Below, in pieces: positions 57,434 through 64,000 of a DNA stretch of 64,000 bases (positions are counted from its first letter, which is position 1; every line of letters begins with the position of its first letter). A program made the translations under genes and the position numbers. The DNA comes from JAIPEI01 sp964443135 (GTDB taxonomy: Bacteria > Desulfobacterota > DSM-4660 > Desulfatiglandales > HGW-15): contig CAYUBQ010000001.1 of the NCBI GenBank assembly GCA_964443135.1, forward strand, positions 62,001 through 126,000. The letters run 5' to 3'. The notes below the pieces were generated by a model. It worked only from the letters and a program-made list of their open reading frames with translations, made no database searches and was not told the origin of the DNA.

Positions 57434-58183
57434 CTAGCGCACGGTGAACGTCGAGCGGTCCAGGCCGGTGTTGCCGCTTTCCGGGTGGTAGGCCACGGCG
57501 CGGATCAGGTACGTACCCGGCTCGACGACCTCGAGGTCGGCGGCGTAGCGGGTGCCCTCCCCGGTCCAGGCGAGGTCCTTTTTGGCGACGGTCTGGTCGT
57601 CCTTGAGAACGGTGGCCGTGATCTCGTAGTCCTTTGCGTCCCACAGGCTGTCCGGTACGACGGGGCAGCCGCATCCCATGACCACGCTGGTCTCGATGCG
57701 GACCGTGCCCGGGCTCTTCCGGGCGCGGTGCGCAGGGGCGAGGAGCTGGATCACGAGGCCGGGGAGCTCCAGGCGCCAGGCGTCCCCGCCCGTGACGTGG
57801 CCGCCGGGCACCACCCACATGGTGGAGGAGGCCTCGTTGCCGTCGGGATCGGTCATGGGGCCCCTGGCGGTGACGCGAAGGAGGACGGGTTGTTCCAGGT
57901 CGAGCACGGCCTTGAAGCGGGCCGCGTTTTCGGTGGAGACGGGCGTGTGGGTGGTGTGCCTGTCCTCCATGATCAGCCGGGTGTCGCCGGTCCCGCCCTC
58001 GGTGTAGCCCCGGGCCAGCAGCTCGCCGGTCATGGCGTCCTCCAGGGTCACCAGGGCGCCGCCCATGCTGGTGCCGATGAACTTGCTGCCCTTGCTGAGG
58101 ACGTGGACCACGATCTCCGTGGGCTCGGCCAGGGCGGTTCCGGTGAGCAGGAGGAACGAGAGCAGCAGGGTCAGGGTTCTCAT
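57434..58183 (-). CDS. Secreted protein of unknown function
   Basis: A 249-residue protein with a signal peptide (LTLLLSFLLLTGTALA). The mature part is mostly beta-strand-like: EIVVHVLSKGSKFIG, GALVTLEDAMTGELLARGYTEG and, near the end, VEPGTYLIRAVAYHPESGNTG, suggestive of carboxypeptidase-regulatory-like or other immunoglobulin-like folds. One conspicuous cysteine pair occurs in VMGCGCPV and a histidine-rich spot in EDRHTTHTP. I do not recognise a family. It precedes the secreted TPR protein gene by 44 bases, so the two may act together in the periplasm. Confidence 0.8.
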   Translation of the reverse strand: MRTLTLLLSFLLLTGTALAEPTEIVVHVLSKGSKFIGTSMGGALVTLEDAMTGELLARGYTEGGTGDTRLIMEDRHTTHTPVSTENAARFKAVLDLEQPVLLRVTARGPMTDPDGNEASSTMWVVPGGHVTGGDAWRLELPGLVIQLLAPAHRARKSPGTVRIETSVVMGCGCPVVPDSLWDAKDYEITATVLKDDQTVAKKDLAWTGEGTRYAADLEVVEPGTYLIRAVAYHPESGNTGLDRSTFTVR

Positions 58184-58330
58184 GGTCGTTCTCCTTGGGG
58201 TCGGGTGGGTCAGCGCACATTGTGCCGGGCTTCGTGCGGCACTCCCTTCCAGTTACGATAGGGCTCGAATGGGGCTCGGTCAAAGGCCCCGGGGTTGGAT
58301 GGTCTCGTTTTGAGGAGGGGCGTCGGGGGG

Positions 58331-60796
58331 TCAGGCCTCCTGGAGATGCTCCAGGTGGGCCAGGACCAGCTTGATCTCGCCGTAGGTGCAGTCGTTTAAG
58401 GCCTCTTTGAGCTTCTTGAGGGATCTTCCCCGGGTGGTCTCGATCTGGTGCTCGATGGCCCGGCGCTTGTCCTCGGGCACCACGTCGTGGATGTCCAGCT
58501 CCCCTTGGGCCACGAAGTGGGCCAGGTGGCCCTCGATGGTGGCGTTGGCGAGGCCCCGCTCGGCGGCGATCCTGGGGATGGGGAGCCCCCGCTGGAAGGC
58601 CTCGAGGGTGATCTTTTTGGTGTCCTCCTTGGTTTGTTCCTTTGGCGGCTCCGGGTGGGCGGGCTCGGGGAGGTCCACCGACTCGATCCCGTGCTCCCGG
58701 CGGTAGTCGGCCACCAGGGCGGTCAGCTCCTCGCCGTACCTGGCGGCCAGCCGCTTGCCGATGCCCCGGACCCGCTTCAAATCGGTCAGGGTGTCCGGGA
58801 GGTGGACTGCGATCTGGACCAGGGTCCGCTGGTGAAGGACCTGGTAGGCGGGGACGCCCTCGTCCGCCGCCTTGTGCTTGCGCCACTGCCGCAGGGCCTC
58901 GAACAGCTCGGGGTGGCCCACGTCCGCCTCGGTGTAGGCGGGGGCCGCTTTGGTCCGGGGCTTTTCGGTCTCCATGGCCGCCACGGAGAGGGCCCGGAGG
59001 TATTGGCCGGGGGAGAAGCCCTCCCGGCAGGAGAGGATGCCCGCCAGCTTGACGGCCGCCTCCTGGCGGAGCTCGCGGGCTGCGTCCTGGACGTGTTTCC
59101 GCACCTCCTTGTTGTCGGTCTCGACGGAGAAGCCCTCGATGGCCGGGCTGAGGATCGTCTGGAACCGATCCTCGAAGTAGCCGGCCGCCTTGCCGAGCCT
59201 CTCCCGGATGGCGGGGTCCTTTGCGGGCTCCCCGCCCTGGGCGAACATCCCCTGGAGCTGCCGCTTGAACCGCTCGCCCACCTGGACGATCTCCTTGAAT
59301 GCCTGCCCCCGGACCCGGTCCAGCTCCTCGTGGCCGGTTCCCTGGATCAGGGGGGCGCTCGCGTGGAGGAGCCGGGTCAGGCGGTCGAGCTGGCGGTCCA
59401 GCTCCCGGAAACCGAAGGCCTCCAGGAGGAGCCGCTGCTGGTAGCGGCTCTTGGCGGCGGCCAGGTCCCGGGGCGAGGGCGGTTGTTGGACGGACTCCCG
59501 CACGAAGCGATGGACCGTGGGGTCGGTCTTGACGGTGGAAGGGGCCAGGGGGGTGCTGAGGACCAGGCCCTCGAGGGTGCGGCAGCGGCTCAGGGCCACG
59601 TAGACCTGGCCGTAGGCGAAGGCGGCCTGGGCGTCGATGACCGCCTTGTCGAAGGTGAGGCCCTGGCTCTTGTGGATGGTGATGGCCCAGGCGGGCTTGA
59701 GGGGGACCTGGGTGAAGGTGCCCACGACCTGGCGGGCGATCTCCCCGGTCTGGGGGTCCACGGAGTAGTCGACGTTCTCCCAGGTGGTCCGATCCACCGG
59801 GATGGGGGCGGGGTCCCCCGGGCAGCGGACCTCCACGGCGTCCCGGGAGAGCCGGGTGACGGTGCCGATCTTGCCGTTGAAGTAGAGCTTGTCCGGGGAC
59901 ATGTCGTTGCGGATGAACATCGCCTGGGCGCCCTTCTTGAGCTCCAGGACCGCGGCGGTGGGGTGGGCCTGCTCCGGGAACTCCCCTTCCAGGTCGGCCT
60001 GGAACCGGCGGCGCGTTCCGGGGAGGGCCTTCATGCGGGCGCGGTTGACCGCGTCGGCGCTCCGGTTGTGGGTGCAGAGGGTGATGTAGCCCTCGTCGTC
60101 GGCCGGAGCGAAGCCCGGGACGTGGCGGGCGTTGAGCTCGTCCAGAGTGCGGCGGTCGAGGGCGTTGTCCCGGACCCGGTTGAGGAGCTCGATGAAGCGC
60201 GGGTCGGACTGGCGGTAGATCCGCTCGAGCTGGATGGGGACCATCCCCTCCCGGGCCAGGGCCGTGCTGCTGAAGAAGTAGGGGGAGTCGTAGCGGTTCC
60301 TCAGGAGCTCCCACTCCTCCTTCTTGACCACGGGCGAGAGCTGGTGGAGGTCGCCGATCATGAGGAGCTGCACGCCGCCGAAGGGGCGGTCGTTTCGGCG
60401 GTAGCGGCGGAGGACGGCGTCCACGGCGTCCAGGAGGTCGGCGCGCACCATGCTGATCTCGTCGATGATCAGGAGGTCCAGGCTGCGGATGAGGTTCTTC
60501 TTCTCCCGGCGCATCCGGTGGCGGCCGGTGAACGCCTCGCTTCCGGGGACGAACGGGCCGAAGGGGAGCTGGAAGAAGGAGTGGAGGGTGACGCCGCCGG
60601 CGTTGATGGCGGCCACGCCCGTGGGGGCGGTCACCACCAGCCGCTTGGGAGAGGTCCGGGCGACCTCGTGGAGAAAGGTGGTCTTGCCGGTGCCGGCCTT
60701 GCCCGTGAGGAAGACGTTGCAGTCCGTGTGGCGGACGTAGTCCTCGGCCAGCTGGAGCTGGGGGTTGGGGGAGGTTGTGGGCTCAGGCGCGGGCAT
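58331..60796 (-). CDS. PIF1/RecD2-like DNA helicase with HRDC and C-terminal HTH domains
   Basis: An 821-residue cytoplasmic protein. The N-terminal SF1B helicase core has Walker A TGKAGTGKTTFLHE (about 31-44), motif Ia APTGVAAINAGG, Walker B LLIIDEISMV, LLMIGDLHQLSPV, and the C-terminal motifs AWAITIHKSQGLTFDK and VYVALSRCR. A helical linker follows, then an HRDC domain (about 635-715: LRQWRKHKAADEGVPAYQVL and LKRVRGIGKRLAARYGEEL), and a C-terminal RQC/HTH_40-like domain (about 740-815). It probably unwinds DNA, or G-quadruplexes and R-loops, in repair or replication. Single gene, no mobile context. The very long open frames that overlap it on other strands are high-GC artefacts. Confidence 0.93.
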   Translation of the reverse strand: MPAPEPTTSPNPQLQLAEDYVRHTDCNVFLTGKAGTGKTTFLHEVARTSPKRLVVTAPTGVAAINAGGVTLHSFFQLPFGPFVPGSEAFTGRHRMRREKKNLIRSLDLLIIDEISMVRADLLDAVDAVLRRYRRNDRPFGGVQLLMIGDLHQLSPVVKKEEWELLRNRYDSPYFFSSTALAREGMVPIQLERIYRQSDPRFIELLNRVRDNALDRRTLDELNARHVPGFAPADDEGYITLCTHNRSADAVNRARMKALPGTRRRFQADLEGEFPEQAHPTAAVLELKKGAQAMFIRNDMSPDKLYFNGKIGTVTRLSRDAVEVRCPGDPAPIPVDRTTWENVDYSVDPQTGEIARQVVGTFTQVPLKPAWAITIHKSQGLTFDKAVIDAQAAFAYGQVYVALSRCRTLEGLVLSTPLAPSTVKTDPTVHRFVRESVQQPPSPRDLAAAKSRYQQRLLLEAFGFRELDRQLDRLTRLLHASAPLIQGTGHEELDRVRGQAFKEIVQVGERFKRQLQGMFAQGGEPAKDPAIRERLGKAAGYFEDRFQTILSPAIEGFSVETDNKEVRKHVQDAARELRQEAAVKLAGILSCREGFSPGQYLRALSVAAMETEKPRTKAAPAYTEADVGHPELFEALRQWRKHKAADEGVPAYQVLHQRTLVQIAVHLPDTLTDLKRVRGIGKRLAARYGEELTALVADYRREHGIESVDLPEPAHPEPPKEQTKEDTKKITLEAFQRGLPIPRIAAERGLANATIEGHLAHFVAQGELDIHDVVPEDKRRAIEHQIETTRGRSLKKLKEALNDCTYGEIKLVLAHLEHLQEA

Positions 60797-60858
60797 GGGG
60801 TCCTGCGTTTCTCCTTCGATCCCTGTCCCTGGCTCGGGGGTTGGTGGGGCCAGAGGGT

Positions 60859-61062
60859 CTACCCATCCTGCTTCCTGAGCTGCGTGACGGTCTTCCCGGC
60901 GACGCCCCAGTTGTCCGTGTCCACCTCGTCGATCACCACGAACACGGTCTTGGGGCTCTTTCCCAGCACATCCACGAGCAGGTCGGTGGCGCCCTGGATG
61001 AGCCGTTCCTTCTGCTCGGCCGTGACGCCCTCCCGGGTGACCTTGATGTTCACGTACGGCAT
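60859..61062 (-). CDS. 4-oxalocrotonate-tautomerase-like protein
   Basis: A 67-residue tautomerase-superfamily protein. After the initiator Met the catalytic N-terminal proline is intact (MPYVNIKVTREGVTAEQKER), followed by LIQGATDLLVDVLGK and VFVVIDEVDTDNWGVAG, all typical. It should form a small oligomer and catalyse keto-enol tautomerisation of a 2-oxo acid. It is preceded by GGGAGGTCACC. The neighbours do not define a pathway. Confidence 0.93.
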   Translation of the reverse strand: MPYVNIKVTREGVTAEQKERLIQGATDLLVDVLGKSPKTVFVVIDEVDTDNWGVAGKTVTQLRKQDG

Positions 61063-61108
61063 GGTGACCTCCCTGGTTCAGCAGTGAAAGGAAAAAGGGC
61101 CGTGGGGT

Positions 61109-61585
61109 TCAGCGCCCCGGCCTCGCTACGGCCTCGAACCCGGCGCCGGTCAGCGCGGCCAGGTCCCGGGGGGCGAGCTCCATCTGGAGCCCCCGGCGCC
61201 CGGCGCTGACGTAGAGGGTGTCGTGCCGTTCGGCGGAGTCGTCGATGACCGTCCGGAGGCGCTTTTTCTGGCCCAGGGGGCTCACGCCGCCCAGGACGTA
61301 GCCGGTGGCCCGCTCCACCTCCTTCTTGTCCGCCATGGCCTCCTTCCTGGCGCCCAGGATCTTGGCGAAGCGCTTCAGGTCGAGCCGGCTCGAGACCGGC
61401 AGCACGGCCACGGCCAGCCGCCCGTCGTCGCCTGCGGCCACGATGGTCTTGAACACCCGGTCCGGGTCCACGCCCAGCTTGGCCGCGGCCTCGTCCCCGT
61501 AGGAGTCGGCCCCGGGGTCGTGGTCGTACTCGTGGAGGCGAAAGGAAATGCCGGCTTTTTGGGCGGCCTGGACGGCTGGGGTCAT
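61109..61585 (-). CDS. ybaK: Cys-tRNA(Pro)/Cys-tRNA(Cys) deacylase YbaK
   Basis: A 158-residue editing-domain protein. The beginning TPAVQAAQKAGISFRLHEYDHD and the lines VFKTIVAAGDDGRLAVAVLPV, KKEVERATGYVLGGVSPLGQK and LYVSAGRRGLQMELAPRDL fit YbaK closely, including the conserved substrate-pocket lysine and the GGVSP motif. It hydrolyses mischarged Cys-tRNA(Pro). The ATG at 61585 is chosen because it begins the family region; the reading frame continues upstream without family similarity. Confidence 0.94.
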   Translation of the reverse strand: MTPAVQAAQKAGISFRLHEYDHDPGADSYGDEAAAKLGVDPDRVFKTIVAAGDDGRLAVAVLPVSSRLDLKRFAKILGARKEAMADKKEVERATGYVLGGVSPLGQKKRLRTVIDDSAERHDTLYVSAGRRGLQMELAPRDLAALTGAGFEAVARPGR

Positions 61586-61721
61586 GGTGCGACGGCTCCA
61601 GGGGTCCGGGCCGGGTTCACCCGGCCCGAGGGAAGCGTTTGTTACGGGGTATACATCAAAGAGGGGGGTCGGATCAAGGCGGCCGTCCGGAAGGAGGGGA
61701 GGCGCAGGGCGGCCGGTCCGC

Positions 61722-63887
61722 CTATGTGTTGAGATGCTTTCGAATCGACTCCACGTCTTCGCCGGAAAAGCAGCCATCCTCCAACGGCTGTTTGAACACC
61801 TCCAGGGCGGTTGCCTCACCCAGCTTCCGGTAGGACTCGAACTGGTTCTCGTCAAAAAACTGGTCCCCCGTGGTCTGATCGGGAAAGCCCGGGTTCTTCC
61901 TGCGGTAGGCCAGAAGATCCTCCGGTTCCTTTCCTGTGACCGCCGACTTGATGTAAATCAGCCGGCCGAGGGCCTCGTCCGGATCGTTGCTGGGGTAGTG
62001 GATGTCCCCGACCACGCAGCAGGTCCTGCTCAGGCCGGTCTCGGGGTCGGGACGGAGGTCCGTCGTGTCGATGGTGATGTCGACGCCGAGGTCGATCCGC
62101 GCCTTGCGGATCACGTTGGCGAGGTCGGTCATGGCGAAATCCGGGTCCGCCGTGGCATCCGAGGCGATGATGATCCGGCATCTCCGCTTGAGGAGCGGGT
62201 AGATGCCCAGGTTCTCGTGGTGTCCGCCGTCCGAGAGGTTGAGCAGCTCGTCCCTCTCGTCGGCCTCACCCAGAATCTCCTTGAGGAAGTACCAGGGCCA
62301 GAACACGGCCTTCCCCTTCAGGCTGAACGCGGGGTTGGGGTTGGACATCCACCGGTTCAGCCTCACGTTCAGCAGGGTGAGCAGCGCCCTCAGGGCCTTG
62401 TTCGTGGACGTTCCCATCTGCGGGCTGGCGGCCGCCCCGGAGATGGCCATGGCCGTGGCCAATCGCGTCTTGCCGTCGTTGTACTCCTCTGTTTTCCTGT
62501 AGCCGGTGCACTCCGATCCCACGTGGTACCTGGAGAAGAAGAAGAAGTCGGCCCCCCGTCCCCGAAGGTACCGATCCGTGCTTCCCGGCACGTTCAAGGT
62601 CGTGTTGATGAGGTGGTAAGGCGCCCCGTTCCCCTGCTCGTGCAGCTGGGACAGACGAAGGGGCTCGTTGGACACGACCCGGGTGGCCGAGCCTTTGCTC
62701 CTGTCCACCTTGACGATGTAGGCCTCGCTCAACCGGTCCCGGTAGAAGTGGTGGAGGGAGGTGCGGTTGGTGTCGATGAGCAGGCTTGCGGCCAGAAACA
62801 CCGCCGCCGCCGGAAGCGTCCAGAAGAGCGCCGTCCCTTCGTAGGCCTCGGCCGTGGCCAGAATCCGAAGCAGCCAGGCGAAAAGAACGGGCAGGAGGAG
62901 CACCCAGCCCACCCGGAAAATGATCCCCAGGGCCGCGCGCATTTTCTCGTTTCTGCTCTGTACGAGACCGGCGATCAGTCCCAGGGCGGAGGCGACGGAG
63001 ACGCCGGAGAGAAGGTTCACCACCCAGCCCCGGGCCTCGTCCCAGTGGGCGGCGAGGAGCGCGACCAGCCCCAGACCGGCCGACACGACCAGAACGGCCG
63101 CCAGGACGGCGTTGATGTACTGGGACTTTTTCCTGTCCTCCATGTCCGGCTCGCGCCGGCAGGTGGCGCCGTACCCGCGGACCACGACCATCAGGATGAC
63201 ACTGCAGAGGCTGACCACGAAGCACGCGTTGTCGAAATCCCTCGAGAAGGCCGGGTTCGCCGCCAGCGCATGGATGCCCCACCCGAACAGGATCAGCAGG
63301 CCCACCGGGAACAGGTTGCTCAGGATCAGGCCCGTCAGGTAGGTTCCGAGCATGCGTGCATACTCGAGGAAGCTCCCTTTCACGGCGAGGAAGTTGCCGT
63401 GCTCGCGGAGGTGCTTCACGGTCTTGCGCTCGTCCGGCTTGGTCTTGCGCTGAAAGCGGAACGGGAACCCCTCCTCCTCCACCGAGGCCTGGGAATCCTC
63501 CAAGAGGGAGCTGAGGCAGGACCCGATGTAGCCGCCCCCCGACACGGTGGACAGGTAGTCGCAGCAGCGCAGCACGCCCCGCCGGGCCAGCCCCTGAAGC
63601 ACGCCCAGGTTGAAGGTGGCCGAACGAATCCCGCCCCCGGACAAGGCCAGGCCCGCCAGCTCGGCCCTGGCGCTGGGCCGGATGTCCGTCTGGGGCGCCT
63701 CCCGGGTCGGGTCGGGGTCCACCCGGGTGGCGTCGTCCAGCGCCTCGAGCAGTCGTTCCTGCTCCCCGATGACGGGCTGGGGGTCCAGCCGGAGCGCTTT
63801 GCGCCGCTTTTCTACGTACGCCAGCTCGTAGAGAAAGACCTTGGCGAACAGGTTCGTAAACCCCTTCTTTCCGTTTTCCGAAGCCAT
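61722..63887 (-). CDS. Patatin-like phospholipase with internal membrane domain
   Basis: A 721-residue protein. The first catalytic part has the oxyanion-hole motif ALSGGGIRSATFNLGVLQGL (about 79-98) and the nucleophile serine in LSTVSGGGYIGSCL. The catalytic aspartate appears far downstream in LNLSDGGHHENLGIYPLL (about 580). Between them lie about five hydrophobic segments (about 185-385, e.g. VGLLILFGWGIHAL and LLVLP-like runs), which would anchor the enzyme in the membrane. It probably hydrolyses phospholipid or other acyl esters. The split active site with an inserted TM block is typical of a distinct patatin subgroup. The 113 bases after it show nothing. Confidence 0.88.
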   Translation of the reverse strand: MASENGKKGFTNLFAKVFLYELAYVEKRRKALRLDPQPVIGEQERLLEALDDATRVDPDPTREAPQTDIRPSARAELAGLALSGGGIRSATFNLGVLQGLARRGVLRCCDYLSTVSGGGYIGSCLSSLLEDSQASVEEEGFPFRFQRKTKPDERKTVKHLREHGNFLAVKGSFLEYARMLGTYLTGLILSNLFPVGLLILFGWGIHALAANPAFSRDFDNACFVVSLCSVILMVVVRGYGATCRREPDMEDRKKSQYINAVLAAVLVVSAGLGLVALLAAHWDEARGWVVNLLSGVSVASALGLIAGLVQSRNEKMRAALGIIFRVGWVLLLPVLFAWLLRILATAEAYEGTALFWTLPAAAVFLAASLLIDTNRTSLHHFYRDRLSEAYIVKVDRSKGSATRVVSNEPLRLSQLHEQGNGAPYHLINTTLNVPGSTDRYLRGRGADFFFFSRYHVGSECTGYRKTEEYNDGKTRLATAMAISGAAASPQMGTSTNKALRALLTLLNVRLNRWMSNPNPAFSLKGKAVFWPWYFLKEILGEADERDELLNLSDGGHHENLGIYPLLKRRCRIIIASDATADPDFAMTDLANVIRKARIDLGVDITIDTTDLRPDPETGLSRTCCVVGDIHYPSNDPDEALGRLIYIKSAVTGKEPEDLLAYRRKNPGFPDQTTGDQFFDENQFESYRKLGEATALEVFKQPLEDGCFSGEDVESIRKHLNT

Positions 63888-64000
63888 GACCAGCCCTCCC
63901 CCATGAACCGCCCCTCGTCTCCTGCCCGGGACGGCGCGATCGGACAGCCCCTTTTCCTTCAGAACCCGATGTCTCCCGCATCGATGTTCGAAAAAGACGG

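Noticed and set aside
57390..60314. Very long minus-strand open frame that extends the TPR gene upstream to about 60314
   Set aside because: Only the last 551 residues look like protein. The rest is proline/arginine/glycine-rich text overlapping two well-supported genes in another frame, a normal effect of high GC. The signal peptide and ribosome site fix the real start at 57389.

Overview
The window is a GC-rich chromosomal segment that reads like an anaerobic member of the Desulfobacterota (former Deltaproteobacteria). The evidence is indirect: many NtrC-type sigma-54 regulators paired with membrane histidine kinases, stand-alone receiver proteins, TauE/SafE-type (TSUP) permeases, a ferredoxin-linked 2-oxoacid oxidoreductase, a TRAP transporter, a DASS carboxylate/sulfate transporter, CBS-ACT proteins and dispersed palindromic repeats. 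I cannot name a genus. No rRNA, tRNA, CRISPR array or complete insertion sequence was seen.

Layout. 1-14.5 kb is a signalling region: the tail of a histidine kinase with its sigma-54 response regulator, a cold-shock protein, a periplasmic substrate-binding protein next to a hybrid histidine kinase, a CBS protein with a DASS transporter, a receiver / kinase / sigma-54 regulator operon, and two CBS-ACT paralogues flanking a universal stress protein. 15-26.5 kb is one long catabolic operon: MmgE/PrpD protein, XRE-cupin regulator, TRAP transporter (dctPQM), FAD-linked 2-hydroxyacid dehydrogenase, three 2-oxoacid:ferredoxin oxidoreductase subunits, a GltD-like flavoprotein fused to a ferredoxin, and a TSUP permease. 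26.5-38.2 kb holds a receiver-kinase-receiver-receiver operon, a second TSUP permease with an unknown two-TM partner, and two large paralogous PEP-synthase-like proteins that lack the usual C-terminal PEP/pyruvate barrel.

38-46.3 kb is mostly housekeeping: ABC-F factor EttA, a phosphate uptake operon (CBS, PhoU-like, Pit), and a tight HyuA-like / histone-deacetylase-like / HypE-like operon. 46.3-55.5 kb is the accessory zone: a methyltransferase, seven copies (one partial) of a ~105-bp repeat with palindromic ends (one more of them lies at 13.7 kb), AT-rich mini-genes between the repeats, a decayed gene, a Tat-exported radical SAM protein with a fused spermidine-synthase-like membrane protein, and the toxin-antitoxin modules HicAB and VapBC. 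55.5-64 kb carries a DUF454 protein, a secreted TPR protein and secreted partner, a PIF1-like helicase with HRDC and HTH domains, a small tautomerase, YbaK, and a membrane patatin.

The most useful new observation is a shared regulatory signature. The palindrome TTTACA-N3-TGTAAA occurs at 8494, 12158 and 26476. In each case it lies about 100-130 bp upstream of a GG-N10-GC sigma-54 promoter (8590, 12278, 26592). The three promoters head the receiver/kinase/regulator operon, the CBS-ACT/universal-stress genes and the receiver-kinase-receiver-receiver operon. The simplest reading is an autoregulated enhancer regulon of the NtrC-family protein encoded at 10699-12135, tying the signalling islands together.
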